From: an uncultured Prevotella sp.
Lineage (GTDB): Bacteria > Bacteroidota > Bacteroidia > Bacteroidales > Bacteroidaceae
DNA: 34,968 bases
Direction of reading: 5' to 3'
Assembly: GCA_938023885.1 (NCBI GenBank)
Contig: CALJCU010000110.1
Span: forward strand, 1-34,968
The position numbers and the translations under genes are program-made. Positions 26,426-34,321 of the stretch are shown one piece after another (positions within the stretch are counted from its first letter, which is position 1; each line of letters starts with the position of its first letter). Below the pieces are notes generated by a model. The model was not told the origin of the DNA and did not search any database. It worked only from the letters and a program-made list of their open reading frames with translations.

Positions 26426-27751
26426 ATGAAAATAAAAAATATGAAATGGGTAGCCCTGATGGCTCTCGCCGTGGCAGGTATGGGGCTTACCTCGTGTGAG
26501 GATCAGCCCGACAAGTACAAGATCACGTCGGGAACGCCGAGCATCAGCTTCATCCGTCCCGTCGATGTGGCAAAGAAGGACTCGCTCCTCACAGCGGCGT
26601 CGCTCAGCAACACCATCGTACTTGTGGGCCACAACCTGCGCAGCATCACTTCGTTACTCTTCAATGATGTGCCCGCCGTGCTCAACACCAGCTACATCAC
26701 CGACAACACGATGATCGTCACCGTGCCCAAGACGCTGCCTACGCACGTGAGCGACCAGATCTACATGGTCACAGGCAAACACGACACCATCCCTTATCCC
26801 TTCAAGGTCACGATTCCCGTGCCTGACATTCTTGGCATGAGCAATGAGCATGCGAAGGCGGGGGAGAGTGTCACCATTATGGGCGATTACTTCCTCGACT
26901 ACGACAACGCGCCGCTGCAGGTCAAGGTGGGCGATGGTTACACGATCGACCGCCGTGCCATCACGTCGCTCACGAAGACCGCCATCACCTTCACCGTGCC
27001 CGAGAATATGCCGCACGACTTCATCCATGTGGTGTCGAAGTATGGTGATACCAAGGCTTCGTTCAAGTATATGGACAATCGTGGCTTGCTCTTCGACTTT
27101 GACACGCCGTGGGACGGCACCAATGTGCTGGGCAATCACGGATGGCACAACCAGAAGATTCAGGAGGATGACGCTTCGCTCGAAGGCCATTATCTGATGC
27201 TTGGCGATGCGGATTTGGCAAAGGATGCAGCCTGGAATGATGGTAATTTCTGTTTTGAGTATTGGGCTGGCACATGGGACAAGACCTTCGAAAAGGACGG
27301 ACCCAAGCTCAACGACGTCGCCGACTTCTCCAACTGGAACAAGAAAGCCCTGAAGTTTGAGATGTGCATCCCCTCCGATCACCCATGGACATCGGGAGCC
27401 ATGCAGCTCATCTTTGCCGGCATTGACAAGGTGACGCTCTTCAATGCCAACAACACGTTCTTCCATCACAAAGGTGATATCTCGCGTGCGCTCTACATGC
27501 CGTGGAACAATAGCGACAAGAGCTACGACACGGGCGGCAAGTGGGTGACGGTCACAATTCCGTTTACTGACTTCAACCGCGACTGGGACGGCAACGCACT
27601 GAACTCTACATTCAGGAGCGTTGAGGACTTCGCATCGCTCACGATCTTCGTGGTCAAGGGCGGATATGATGACAAATCGGTCATTCCTGATGGCAAGGAC
27701 GGACATCCTGTCATCCGCATTGACAATATCCGCGTGGTACCCATGAATTAA
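26426..27751 (+). CDS. SGBP-B-like lipoprotein with IPT domains
   Basis: The 441-residue protein has a lipoprotein signal (GLTSC, Cys24), two IPT/TIG Ig-like domains (about residues 38-130 and 132-215; GHNLRSITSLLFNDVPAV, AGESVTIMGDYFLDYD), and a C-terminal beta-sandwich of about 220 residues rich in Trp (SNWNKKALKFEMCI, YMPWNNSD, WVTVTIPFTDFNRDWDG, IRIDNIRVVPMN). This matches the surface glycan-binding protein B family with a xyloglucan-binding-like C-terminal domain. It holds polysaccharide at the surface for GH5 and the second SusCD. The ligand is inferred to be mannan or glucomannan from the operon. Confidence 0.88.
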   Translation: MKIKNMKWVALMALAVAGMGLTSCEDQPDKYKITSGTPSISFIRPVDVAKKDSLLTAASLSNTIVLVGHNLRSITSLLFNDVPAVLNTSYITDNTMIVTVPKTLPTHVSDQIYMVTGKHDTIPYPFKVTIPVPDILGMSNEHAKAGESVTIMGDYFLDYDNAPLQVKVGDGYTIDRRAITSLTKTAITFTVPENMPHDFIHVVSKYGDTKASFKYMDNRGLLFDFDTPWDGTNVLGNHGWHNQKIQEDDASLEGHYLMLGDADLAKDAAWNDGNFCFEYWAGTWDKTFEKDGPKLNDVADFSNWNKKALKFEMCIPSDHPWTSGAMQLIFAGIDKVTLFNANNTFFHHKGDISRALYMPWNNSDKSYDTGGKWVTVTIPFTDFNRDWDGNALNSTFRSVEDFASLTIFVVKGGYDDKSVIPDGKDGHPVIRIDNIRVVPMN

Positions 27752-27787
27752 ATCCATCACCCTCAGCTGATTAAAATTTGGTAAGAA

Positions 27788-29806
27788 ATGAAAACACTCA
27801 AGTATATCATCTTCCTGTTGACGTTAGCTCTCACGGGACTGTCACTGACAGGATGCAACAGCGAGGATAACCTCAACACCGACCCGTACGGCAACGACAT
27901 CTCCGTCCTGTCCTTTGGTCCCTGCCCCGTGCTGCGCGGGGGCACACTCCATTTCCTTGGTTCCAACCTCGACCAGATAGCGGAGATTGATCTCCCCGGC
28001 GCTGATCCCATCACGCAGTACGAAGTGGTGAAAGCCGGACAAGAGAGCGAGATCACCATCCAGGTGCCCGCCGAGAAATGCGACACCGGTATCGTGGTGC
28101 TCAAGACGCGCAAGGGCGGCGTGATCCGCACGATCACCCCCGTCACCTATCGCGAGGACATCGTGGTCAAAGACTTCTATGTCGGCAGCGACAAATCCAG
28201 CAAGACGGGCAGCGTTGGCGACGTCGTGACCATTGAAGGCGATTATCTCAACCTCTTCCATGGTGTTATCTTTACCGACAGAGACACCATACCCGAGAGT
28301 CAGTTCACGGAGCACAGCCGCTACATGATTAGGGTCATCATCCCCAAGGAGGCTAAGACCGGCGTACTGAAGCTCACTGATCTTGCCGAAGCACCGACGG
28401 AGTATGAGACCAAAGAAGTGCTCAACGTCAATCTTCCGGAGGCAAAAGGCATAGACAACACGCATCCCAAGGCTGGCCAAAACATCACGGTCACGGGCTC
28501 AAGCCTTGAACAGATTGTTGCCGTGAAGTTCCAGGGCGCTACCATCGAGGGCGTTACTGCTGCCGGCGATGGCAGGAGCCTGACGGTTGCTGTGCCTGTC
28601 AAGGCCACCGATGGAGAGGTGACCCTCGTCACTGCTTCCGGTGTGGAGATCCCTGCAGGCACCATCACGACCGTCGTACCGACGGATCTTTCTTACGCTC
28701 CCACTCCTGTGAAGAATGGCAGCACCATCACCGTGACAGGTAAGGACCTCGACCTGGTGACTACGCTGCAGTTCCCCGACGGTACCAACGGCATCGACGT
28801 GGACGCTGTCTATAAGGACGGTAAGGTCTCTGCTGTTGTGCCGGAGAAGGCTCAGGCTGGAGAACTCAAGCTGAAGCTCGCCAACGGCAAGACTGTCAGC
28901 CTCGATTACAAGCTCGTAGAGCCCACGGTGACGAAGTTCTCACCTGCGGTGGTCACGGCCGGCAACAAGATTGCCATCATCGGTAGGGACCTTGACCTTG
29001 TGGCTTCCGTCACCTTCCCTGGTGACTCACCGCTGCAAGGCGAGGACATGAAGGCCAGCGAAGGCGGCTCCGCCATCACCGTGGGTGTTCCTGCTGCCGC
29101 TTACGGCACGGGCTGCACGCTGAATCTGAAGAACGGCACCACCGTGGAGGTGAAGGCTGGACTGACGGTCCATGCGGCCACAATGCCGGCTGTCAACGGA
29201 GCAGCCAATGGTGTGGTTGGCGAATACGTTACGATAACGGGCAAGAACTTCAACAATATCGAGTCGCTCTACATCGGTACGACAAAGGTAACGAAGTTCA
29301 AGGACAAGACCAACCGCTCACTGACATTCCAGGTACCTGCCACGCTCGCTTCCAGTTCCTATACGTTCATCGCCGTCCAGCCTGACGGCACGAAGGTGGA
29401 GCTTGGCACGTTCATTGTCAAGTCCAAGGAGGCAGACCTTGCCGAATGTGCCAGATATGAGGATCAGTCTTCCCTCGTGAGCTGGCCGTTTAACTTCGAC
29501 TGGAGCAGCGGTACGGGCAAGATGCGCATCTTTAAGGCTGACCTGAAGAAGCTTGGTGTCAAGGAAGGCTCGCAGCTCATTATCTATAAGGAGGCCGGTC
29601 AGGCCGGCCAGGTGCAGATCAACAATGCTAACTGGGGGGCCGTGGTCACGGTTGCGGACCGAGATGGCACTTCTACCAAGATCGTGCAAGTATTTGATGC
29701 AGCCATGATGGATGCCATCAACAACGTCAGTGACGGTTGGTCCGACACGGCGTTCATCCTGCAAGGCGACCTGAAGGGTGTGACTAAGATGGCCATCATG
29801 CCGTAA
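27788..29806 (+). CDS. Six-repeat IPT/TIG surface glycan-binding lipoprotein
   Basis: The 672-residue protein has a lipoprotein signal (SLTGC, Cys23) and six IPT/TIG-like repeats at about residues 38-120, 125-212, 218-297, 299-376, 378-460 and 465-545, each starting with a P/K-A-G/N-G type turn and an ITxTGxxLD strand (for example ITVTGSSLEQIVAVKFQG, ITVTGKDLDLVTTLQFPDG, ITGKNFNNIESLYIG). The last about 125 residues form a different domain that ends MAIMP and probably carries the binding site. No catalytic motif is present. This is a long spacer-type SGBP in the second SusCD operon. It is followed by a weak hairpin and the T9SS-tail gene. Confidence 0.85.
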   Translation: MKTLKYIIFLLTLALTGLSLTGCNSEDNLNTDPYGNDISVLSFGPCPVLRGGTLHFLGSNLDQIAEIDLPGADPITQYEVVKAGQESEITIQVPAEKCDTGIVVLKTRKGGVIRTITPVTYREDIVVKDFYVGSDKSSKTGSVGDVVTIEGDYLNLFHGVIFTDRDTIPESQFTEHSRYMIRVIIPKEAKTGVLKLTDLAEAPTEYETKEVLNVNLPEAKGIDNTHPKAGQNITVTGSSLEQIVAVKFQGATIEGVTAAGDGRSLTVAVPVKATDGEVTLVTASGVEIPAGTITTVVPTDLSYAPTPVKNGSTITVTGKDLDLVTTLQFPDGTNGIDVDAVYKDGKVSAVVPEKAQAGELKLKLANGKTVSLDYKLVEPTVTKFSPAVVTAGNKIAIIGRDLDLVASVTFPGDSPLQGEDMKASEGGSAITVGVPAAAYGTGCTLNLKNGTTVEVKAGLTVHAATMPAVNGAANGVVGEYVTITGKNFNNIESLYIGTTKVTKFKDKTNRSLTFQVPATLASSSYTFIAVQPDGTKVELGTFIVKSKEADLAECARYEDQSSLVSWPFNFDWSSGTGKMRIFKADLKKLGVKEGSQLIIYKEAGQAGQVQINNANWGAVVTVADRDGTSTKIVQVFDAAMMDAINNVSDGWSDTAFILQGDLKGVTKMAIMP

Positions 29807-29811
29807 CCGTC

Positions 29812-29849
29812 TTCATGCGGGGGTGTCCACGGGTGGGCACCTCTGCGTG
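29812..29849 (+). terminator. Weak GC-rich hairpin between SGBP and small gene
   Basis: GGTGTCCAC (29822-29830) can pair with GTGGGCACC (29833-29841) with outer pairs from CATGCGG/CTGCGTG. There is no T-run, so it may only reduce or process the transcript toward the downstream enzymes. Confidence 0.3.
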
Positions 29850-29916
29850 AAAAAACGTGGTAGATAGCGATGACCTATGCGTTTACGTCATTTTACTAAA
29901 ACATTATTCCTGCTAC

Positions 29917-30369
29917 ATGAAGAAAATACTTCTCTCTCTTCTCTTTCTTTTAGCTTGTGCCGCAGCGGTGAAGGCTGACGACGGCACTGCTTTGGTGATT
30001 ACTTTCCACGACAATACGACGCAGACGTTCATGCTCTCCACACTCCCTGACATCTGGATGAAGGACGATAAGCTGACTGTCAAGACCGCGGCGACGACAG
30101 CTGAATATGCGCTTTACACGGTCAAGACGTTCACTTTCAGTTCGTTCACAGGCATCGGCGCAATCACGTCTGAGAAGTTCTCGCTGAGCGATGATCGTCT
30201 CGTTGTCTCTGGCGAGAACGCCGAGGCGCGGATCTTCACACCCGACGGACGGGCGGTGGCGTGCCCTGTGGAGCGCACCGGCGGCAATACCGTCGTCTCC
30301 CTCTCAGCTCTTTCGCACGGTGTGTATATTCTCCGTGTAAATGGTAAATCGGTTAAAATCAAGAAATAA
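29917..30369 (+). CDS. Small protein with T9SS-like C-terminal tail
   Basis: The start at 29917 gives a signal peptide (LLFLLACAAAVKA) and a 150-residue protein; the frame is open from 29857, but the extra residues are not signal-like. Residues about 22-85 form a beta module (ITFHDNTTQTFMLSTLPDIW, KTFTFSSF) that resembles the N-terminal module of the GH5 encoded next. Residues about 90-150 look like a type A C-terminal sorting domain (IFTPDGRAVACPV, GVYILRVNGKSVKIKK), which directs proteins through type IX secretion. No enzyme domain lies between. It ends one base before the GH5 start, so the two are translationally coupled. It may be a free binding module; function not known. Confidence 0.72.
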   Translation: MKKILLSLLFLLACAAAVKADDGTALVITFHDNTTQTFMLSTLPDIWMKDDKLTVKTAATTAEYALYTVKTFTFSSFTGIGAITSEKFSLSDDRLVVSGENAEARIFTPDGRAVACPVERTGGNTVVSLSALSHGVYILRVNGKSVKIKK

Positions 30370-30370
30370 C

Positions 30371-31726
30371 ATGAAGAATCTATTCCTCTCCCTGGCTTTG
30401 ACGCTGGTCTCTTTAGGCGCATTGGCACAAAAAACGGGTGATGCTTACACGGTCAACAAGGCGGACGGCACCGCCGAGACTTTCCAGCTTGACGGCATGT
30501 ATAACCACATCGCCTTCACCGCTGCTGACCAAATGACGAACTTTATCACTGCCGACGGCGCTGATCTCGCCGAGAACGCGACCTGGAAGGTGGGCGAAGT
30601 GAGGAGTGTGACATTCTCCGTGGCGGCGCCTCCTACGCAGGATCCTACCAACGAGACGGCGACAGACTGTTGCCGCAATATGGGACTGGGCTACAATCTT
30701 GGCAATACTTTCGAAGCCAACTCGCTGAAGACACCGTGGTTTGACCCAGCCACGGCCACCGTGGAGCAGTTTGAGACGCTCTGGGGACAGCAGGTAACTA
30801 CGCCCGAACTGATAACTTTCCTCCATAAAAACGGCATTGGCGCAATACGGCTGCCCGTGACGTGGGCACAGCACATCGACGACCGGGGCAATGTGGACAA
30901 GGCGTGGATGGACCGCATTCAGGAAGTGGTCGACTACATTGTCAATACGGGCATGTACTGCATTCTCAACACGCACCACGACAATGCCGCCGGTCCCGTA
31001 GTGTGGCTCAAGGACGATGCCGACACCTATAAGGCTCATGTGGAAAAGTTTAAGACGCTCTGGACAAACATCGCCACACGCTTCAAAGACTACGGTCACC
31101 TGTTGGTCTTCGAGGGATTCAACGAGATGCTCGATGCCGACAACACGTGGGGGACTCCCAAAAACGAGGCTGCCTACGCCGTTCACAACCAGTGGGCTCA
31201 GGCCTTTGTTGACGCCGTGCGTGCCACGGGCGGCAAGAACGCCACGCGTAACCTCCTTGTCAATCCCTATGCTGCGGCCAACTCCGAAGCTGTCATCAGC
31301 CATTTCACCGTACCCGATGACCCCGTCGGCGGTAATCGGCACCTTATAGTGGGGGTGCATACTTATGATCCTTATAACTTTGTCATCAACAAAACGACAT
31401 GGGACAGTGAATGCAGGAAGTATGTATCCGACATGATGTCACGCCTGAAGACGACATTTGTCGATAAGGGGACGCCGGTGCTCATTGGCGAGTACGGCAC
31501 GCACGGCAACAATCCCGACGGCACCTATGTCTCGGTCAACAAGTCTTCGTCCGACGCCCTGAAGCAAATGGCGGCCGACCAGGCTGCGCAGATCACGCGT
31601 GAGGGCAAGGCCATTGGTGCCCCGGCTTTCTATTGGATGAGCATCATCGACAGTGCCGACCGCGCGGTGCCTCAATGGAGCCTGCCCACTGTGGTTGAGG
31701 CCATGAAGGCGGCCTACGCACAATAA
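30371..31726 (+). CDS. GH5 endo-beta-glycanase (GH5_4-like)
   Basis: The start at 30371 gives a signal peptide (LVSLGALAQ) and 451 residues; the frame is open from 30341 but this would overlap the previous gene. Residues about 21-87 form a beta module like that of the preceding protein. The catalytic domain shows GLGYNLGNTFEA (about 105), IRLPVTWAQHID (159), NTHHDN (200), the acid/base Glu252 in FEGFNEML and the nucleophile Glu374 in LIGEYGTHG, with YWMSIID near the end. The pattern fits GH5 subfamily 4, which includes endoglucanases, xyloglucanases and some mannan-active enzymes. In this locus, cutting of glucomannan at the surface or in the periplasm is the likely role. The exact substrate cannot be read from sequence. 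Confidence 0.9.
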   Translation: MKNLFLSLALTLVSLGALAQKTGDAYTVNKADGTAETFQLDGMYNHIAFTAADQMTNFITADGADLAENATWKVGEVRSVTFSVAAPPTQDPTNETATDCCRNMGLGYNLGNTFEANSLKTPWFDPATATVEQFETLWGQQVTTPELITFLHKNGIGAIRLPVTWAQHIDDRGNVDKAWMDRIQEVVDYIVNTGMYCILNTHHDNAAGPVVWLKDDADTYKAHVEKFKTLWTNIATRFKDYGHLLVFEGFNEMLDADNTWGTPKNEAAYAVHNQWAQAFVDAVRATGGKNATRNLLVNPYAAANSEAVISHFTVPDDPVGGNRHLIVGVHTYDPYNFVINKTTWDSECRKYVSDMMSRLKTTFVDKGTPVLIGEYGTHGNNPDGTYVSVNKSSSDALKQMAADQAAQITREGKAIGAPAFYWMSIIDSADRAVPQWSLPTVVEAMKAAYAQ

Positions 31727-31738
31727 GCTATCTGTCAC

Positions 31739-32821
31739 ATGCTTCGAATCAAAAAGATTGTTTTCACCCTTTCCCTTATCATCCTTGCCTCGTGCGGTGG
31801 CAAGGAAAAGAAAAGCTATGAGGAATACGGCAGCGACGGTCAGACGACGCGCACGGAGCATCTCGCCGTCAACCTGCGGTCGCTTGTCAACCGCGGCACC
31901 CTCATTGGTCAGCAGTATGCCACCCTTGAGGGCATCGGCTGGCGCGGCGACTCGGCTCGCAGCGACATGCATGCGGTGTGCGGCGAAGGTCCTGCCGCAA
32001 CGTGCTATGAGCTGCAAGGCATCGAGAGCGACAAAAAGAAGAATACCTCAGGCCTTGCGTTTTCACTTATCCGCAAGGACGCCCTGACGATGTTCCGGCA
32101 CGGAGGGCTCGTCACGGTGACGTGGCAACCGCCGCGGGGCTCTGTTGAGACGGTGAGAGCGGGGGCTAAACGTGTCGCTGCCTTTCTCTCCGGACTCTGC
32201 GATGAGTACGGCATTCATGTACCGGTGGTCTTCTATCCTTTGCCTACGGGGTTAGGCAACTGGTACGACCGGATGTCCGCCGAACAGTACTACGCGCTCT
32301 ATACCGCTGTCATGGAGACGCTGAAAGACGAGAATGTACCCAATGTCTTGCCTGGCTATGCTGAGGCATTCACTGACGGCGCGGCGTTCCGCCAGTCACT
32401 GCAACATGGTGATGGGCTTTTCCGTTGCTGCCCTACTGCCGGTGAGACGCGCCCCTTAGCGGTCAACGCCATCTATATTCAGCCAGCCGGCAAGACCGAT
32501 ACTACAGCTTATGCCGCCACGCTGCCGCTGTTGGCAAAGGCCGTGACACGCTTCGCGCAGGACAGAGACCTTGTGCCGTCGCTCACAACGGGCATTGAAG
32601 GCATCGTCGCAAAGGGTCTTTTTTCGCGTACACTGCTGCCCGTCATTAAGGGCAACCGCCTCTCTTACGTGCTCTTCAGCAGTAACAGAGGCACTTTCAA
32701 AAACCGGCATTTCTCAGTTCCCTATCCGGGTACCGGCAATGACATCATCCGTGATTTCGTTACGTTCTGTAATGACCGATCCACAATCTTCATCAATCAG
32801 CTCAACGGTCTGTACCTGTAG
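31739..32821 (+). CDS. GH26-like lipoprotein lacking catalytic residues
   Basis: The 360-residue protein has a lipoprotein signal (IILASC, Cys19) and then aligns by eye with the active GH26 of this window: GTLIGQQ versus IGHQ, DSARSDM versus SGRSDV, TCYELQGIE versus MGFELGHLE, and TLLPVIKGNRLSYVLFS versus TLLPVLKDYRISYVLFW. However, SWHPDNP became TWQPPRG (Gln130 for His), RPWHEMGGGW became YPLPTGLGNW (Thr170 for the acid/base Glu), and ALTETG became SLTTGI (Thr for the nucleophile Glu). It is thus very likely inactive as a mannanase and may bind mannan at the surface. It lies 12 bp after GH5 in the same operon. The stop is TAG. The frame is intact, so this is not a simple decaying gene. Confidence 0.85.
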   Translation: MLRIKKIVFTLSLIILASCGGKEKKSYEEYGSDGQTTRTEHLAVNLRSLVNRGTLIGQQYATLEGIGWRGDSARSDMHAVCGEGPAATCYELQGIESDKKKNTSGLAFSLIRKDALTMFRHGGLVTVTWQPPRGSVETVRAGAKRVAAFLSGLCDEYGIHVPVVFYPLPTGLGNWYDRMSAEQYYALYTAVMETLKDENVPNVLPGYAEAFTDGAAFRQSLQHGDGLFRCCPTAGETRPLAVNAIYIQPAGKTDTTAYAATLPLLAKAVTRFAQDRDLVPSLTTGIEGIVAKGLFSRTLLPVIKGNRLSYVLFSSNRGTFKNRHFSVPYPGTGNDIIRDFVTFCNDRSTIFINQLNGLYL

Positions 32822-33233
32822 ACCGGGTCAGCTGCGGCGACGGATCGATTACTTGAACGACAACCCCGTCGCCTGATGCTGAAAAGGCACCACCCCAACC
32901 TCTTCCGCGTACAGCAGACCATCAGCCGGATGCAGTGTCCCAGACTCAACGACATGGCGGCAGAGCCGGCCAAGCGCTGATCATTCGTGGGATATCCTTC
33001 ACGGCACGGCCCGACGGCCCGTTCATGTTCTTGAACGCCGCATCCCATGCCTATATTATTCGATAACAAGCAAGCAAAACGACAATTGCCATTAACCTCC
33101 CGTTAATTGACACAAACATTCATGTACAATTAACAGAAAATTAATGGCAATTGATGTATACTCTCACGCCCGCAGTTCCAGAGGCCCTATACACTCCCCT
33201 ATGGGAGGGCTGTGGGTGAGGCGGTGGGACTAT
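32822..33233. other. Gene-free region after second PUL operon
   Basis: I can support no gene here. It holds the 71-bp nested palindrome described separately and a GC-rich hairpin (CTCCC/GGGAG around 33194-33207) that could end the minus-strand 39-codon ORF. A short peptide IDYLNDNPVA (32844-32873) recalls the end of REP-associated transposases but is too short to call. Confidence 0.5.
33083..33153. repeat. Nested inverted repeat (possible cruciform/RNA structure)
   Basis: CAATTGCCATTAA (33083-33095) and TTAATGGCAATTG (33141-33153) are perfect 13-bp inverted arms. Inside them GTTAATTG (33102-33109) and CAATTAAC (33127-33134) are perfect 8-bp arms around a 17-nt loop. No T-run follows on either side, so an ordinary terminator is unlikely. 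Confidence 0.85.
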
Positions 33234-33353
33234 TTATGCCCCTGCCAGACCACGAGAATTGATGAGCGCCTCGCCGTAGCCGTTCATAGAGTCGACGTAG
33301 AACGACATGATGCGCTTCACCGCTGCTTTGATGTTCATCATAATCTTTTTCAT
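33234..33353 (-). CDS. 39-residue small protein
   Basis: An ATG at 33353-33351 opens a frame of 39 codons ending in TAA: it starts MKKIMMNIKAAVKRIMSF and ends INSRGLAGA. The first half is a positively charged amphipathic helix. It follows an AT-rich leader (AAGGATAACAATT) and a TAACTTTG box on the same strand about 115 nt upstream, and is divergent from the HU-like gene. I recognise no family. The start, composition and promoter make it a credible small gene, but there is no homology evidence here. Confidence 0.55.
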   Translation of the reverse strand: MKKIMMNIKAAVKRIMSFYVDSMNGYGEALINSRGLAGA

Positions 33354-33429
33354 AATTGTTATCCTTTCTACATTAGTTAAACGTTCCGGGACTCGCTAGC
33401 CCCACATAACTATCTTTTACTTATATCGA

Positions 33430-33448
33430 GCACCTTTATGCAAGGTGC
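33430..33448 (-). promoter_or_regulatory. Leader hairpin of 39-residue gene
   Basis: GCACCTT and AAGGTGC (33430-33436, 33442-33448) form a 7-bp stem with loop TATGC inside the long leader of the minus-strand gene. Read on the plus strand it is followed by CTTTT, so it could also stop transcription in that direction. Confidence 0.4.
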
Positions 33449-33467
33449 CTTTTCACTTATCTCACTG

Positions 33468-33475
33468 CAAAGTTA
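33468..33475 (-). promoter_or_regulatory. -7 box for 39-residue gene
   Basis: TAACTTTG on the minus strand, preceded by A-rich sequence; only a weak TTG is found upstream at 13 nt, so the -33 box is not clear. Confidence 0.55.
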
Positions 33476-33554
33476 GTACTTTTTTCTGCAACCTTTCCAT
33501 TTTTGTCACATATAGCTTGCAAATGCCACTGTTTTCTTGATTACAGTCAAAAAA

Positions 33555-33570
33555 TGGCAGTCTTCTGCCA
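33555..33570. promoter_or_regulatory. TGGCAG/CTGCCA inverted repeat in divergent region
   Basis: TGGCAG (33555-33560) and CTGCCA (33565-33570) flank TCTT; a further TGCCACTGT lies about 25 bp upstream with ACAGT opposite. It sits between the two divergent promoters and could be an operator. Apart from this and the promoter boxes I see nothing else in the 33354-33760 gap. Confidence 0.35.
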
Positions 33571-33615
33571 CTACTGACACCATACAAGGCTTCCCCCAGG
33601 CATGCCCCCGCACTA

Positions 33616-33647
33616 TTTGGAACGGACAGAAAAAGGCCGTAACTTTG
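33616..33647 (+). promoter_or_regulatory. Promoter of HU-like/smalltalk unit
   Basis: TTTG (33616-33619), 20 nt, TAACTTTG (33640-33647): full match to the Bacteroidota promoter. The transcript would have a leader of about 105 nt. Confidence 0.8.
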
Positions 33648-33760
33648 CATTGTCAAAAGGAAAGAAACCTTCGAAAGAGGAATGAGCGCTCAACACAATC
33701 CCGAGACAAGTCCTAACAATTAATGTCTAACAATCTAAAAATCAGAGAAAGGAAACAACT

Positions 33761-34234
33761 ATGAGCATTCGTTTTAAGAAGCAACAGATCAAGATGAAGA
33801 ATTCCAAGTCGTTTGGAAAGTGGTACGGACGTGCTGTGAGCATGGGCCACATCACAATGAAGAATCTCGCCGAGGAGATCAGCCATTCCACGACTGTCAC
33901 GTAGGCTGACATCATGGCAGTGCTCTCAGAGCTCAGCCACGTCATGAAAGCCCATCTCCAGGATTCCAAGACTGTGGTGCTCGACGGCATCGGCTCCTTC
34001 CAAGTGGGGATTAACTCTACTCTTGCCGATAAGGAGGCCGGCTTCACAGCCAACAACATCAAGAGGTATCACATCCTCTACAAGCCAGAGGTGAAGTTCG
34101 TTGCCAATGGCAACATAACGGGCAAGGGTCATCGTAGCGGCACCTACGTCAAGACACTCCTCAACGGCATCACCGCTGAGGTGCTTGACAAGAGCAAGAA
34201 GGCAGACAGCACAACGACCACCACTCAGCCGTAA
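33761..34234 (+). pseudogene. HU-related histone-like protein with in-frame TAG
   Basis: The frame starts MSIRFKKQQIKMKNSKSFGK and continues WYGRAVSMGHITMKNLAEEI, which is the start of the HU-related (HU-HIG) DNA-binding family of Bacteroidota. After codon 47 comes TAG (33902-33904), then the same frame goes on ADIMAVLSELSHVM, LDGIGSFQVGINS and KPEVKFV to TAA 34234, so the whole family domain is there (157 codons). A Gln codon CAG changed to TAG is the simplest explanation. Upstream of the TAG only about 47 residues would be made, without the DNA-binding arm. Candidates are a nonsense change, suppression, or a base error. A later ATG (33914) could give an N-terminally cut form. The neighbour downstream is a smalltalk-type peptide, a usual pairing. 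Confidence 0.82.
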
Positions 34235-34239
34235 TGCAA

Positions 34240-34260
34240 GGGCGGCCCTTCTGGCCGTCC
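34240..34260 (+). promoter_or_regulatory. GC-rich hairpin between HU-like gene and smalltalk
   Basis: GGGCGGCC (34240-34247) pairs with GGCCGTCC (34253-34260), loop CTTCT, six bases after the HU-like stop. No T-run; may be partial terminator or a processing/stability element setting the ratio of the two products. Confidence 0.45.
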
Positions 34261-34321
34261 GCATCCTAAGAAGACTGAAGAGCATGGAATGAGAAATTAT
34301 GAATTAAAGAACAATATCAAA

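Noticed and set aside
32841..32876. Possible remnant of a REP-associated tyrosine transposase (IDYLNDNPVA)
   Set aside because: Only about ten residues resemble the family end; nothing else of a transposase is found around it, so chance is likely.
33144..33380. 78-codon plus-strand frame
   Set aside because: It starts inside the palindrome, runs antisense to the better-supported 39-codon gene, and has no recognisable features.
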